In this document: piece by piece, positions 14,850-15,121 of the stretch | Layout of the letters: each line of letters opens with the position of its first letter | How positions within the stretch are numbered: the stretch's first letter is position 1 | From: Enterocloster bolteae | GTDB lineage: Bacteria > Bacillota_A > Clostridia > Lachnospirales > Lachnospiraceae | Direction: 5' to 3' | Length of the DNA stretch: 15,121 nucleotides | Assembly (NCBI GenBank): GCA_021769025.1 | Contig: JAETTS010000022.1 | Coordinates: 1-15,121, forward strand | Program-made: the position numbers and the translations under genes | Notes under the pieces: model-generated | Database searches by the model: none | The model's input: the letters and a program-made list of their open reading frames with translations, nothing else | What the model was told of the DNA's origin: nothing

Positions 14850-15121
14850 TTACGCCTTGCCTACAGAACCGAACAGTTCCATCTTCTCTTTTACAGTTGC
14901 CTTGATAGCCTCTGTACCGGGAGCCAGAAGCTTTCTCGGATCGTAGCCCTTGCCCTGCTGGTCTTTGCCTGCCTCGATGTACTCGCGGGTTGCCGCTGCG
15001 AAGGACAGCTGGCACTCTGTGTTCACATTGATCTTGGCTACGCCTAAGCTGATGGCTTTTTTGATCATATCAGCCGGGATTCCAGTACCGCCGTGAAGAA
15101 CCAACGGCATATCGCCAACTT
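14850..15121 (-). CDS. fba: Class II fructose-bisphosphate aldolase, C-terminal fragment at the window edge
   Basis: The last 90 residues of a protein whose 5' part lies beyond the window. PLVLHGGTGIPADMIKKAI carries the metal-ligand histidine and substrate-phosphate glycine loop of class II aldolases. AKINVNTECQLSF is the strand with the NVNTE motif, and the C-terminal KDQQGKGYDPRKLLAPGTEAIK is typical of the Firmicutes enzyme. The full enzyme reversibly splits fructose 1,6-bisphosphate into glyceraldehyde 3-phosphate and dihydroxyacetone phosphate using Zn2+ in glycolysis. The stop is TAA at 14850. No clear intrinsic terminator follows it before the glnN promoter. The edge cuts the coding sequence mid-frame, so its apparent internal ATG is not a start. 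Confidence 0.93.
   Translation of the reverse strand, partial: VGDMPLVLHGGTGIPADMIKKAISLGVAKINVNTECQLSFAAATREYIEAGKDQQGKGYDPRKLLAPGTEAIKATVKEKMELFGSVGKA

Noticed and set aside
1..15121. CRISPR arrays, tRNA or rRNA genes, transposases, phage attachment sites
   Set aside because: No regularly spaced repeats, cloverleaf-like genes, transposase motifs or flanking inverted repeats were found on reading both strands.

Overview
The window looks like chromosome of a Clostridia bacterium, most likely a gut Lachnospiraceae relative (Blautia/Mediterraneibacter/Dorea type). This is inferred from the moderate GC content, purine-rich ribosome binding sites (AAGGAGG types), TTG starts, U-tract terminators, and the type III glutamine synthetase, LuxS and class II aldolase. 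No tRNA, rRNA, insertion sequence, CRISPR array or prophage gene was seen. No stretch over 300 bases lacks a gene.

Left part (1-6729): a cell-surface polysaccharide locus in mixed orientation. A Wzx-type flippase runs off the left edge (minus). Divergent from it is a plus-strand set: a PAT/MnaT-like GNAT acetyltransferase, a GT2 glycosyltransferase with a TTG start, and a bifunctional protein fusing a LicC/PntC-like cytidylyltransferase to a CobD/HisC-like PLP enzyme. Convergent to these is a minus-strand pair with a 4-base overlap: a GT8 followed by a second GT2. Together they suggest assembly and export of a glycan carrying an amine linked through phosphate or phosphonate. The initiating transferase, polymerase and phosphoamine transferase are not in the window.

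Middle (6730-7103): a 172-bp divergent region with a perfect A/T-rich palindrome, then a 35-codon peptide gene with a strong ribosome binding site, closed by a bidirectional terminator. The peptide matches no family I recognise and is the best candidate here for something undescribed.

Right part (7104-15121): an FAH-family hydrolase and an AraC-family regulator form a two-gene minus-strand operon. Its promoter lies at the tail of the upstream gene, a P-type Ca2+-ATPase. luxS is divergent from the ATPase with a good sigma-A-type promoter. Type III glutamine synthetase (minus) converges on luxS across a long hairpin terminator and has a structured 160-nt leader. The 3' end of class II fructose-bisphosphate aldolase closes the window.

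Most promoter calls are consensus matches made by eye. Domain and function calls are from recognised motifs; no database search was run.
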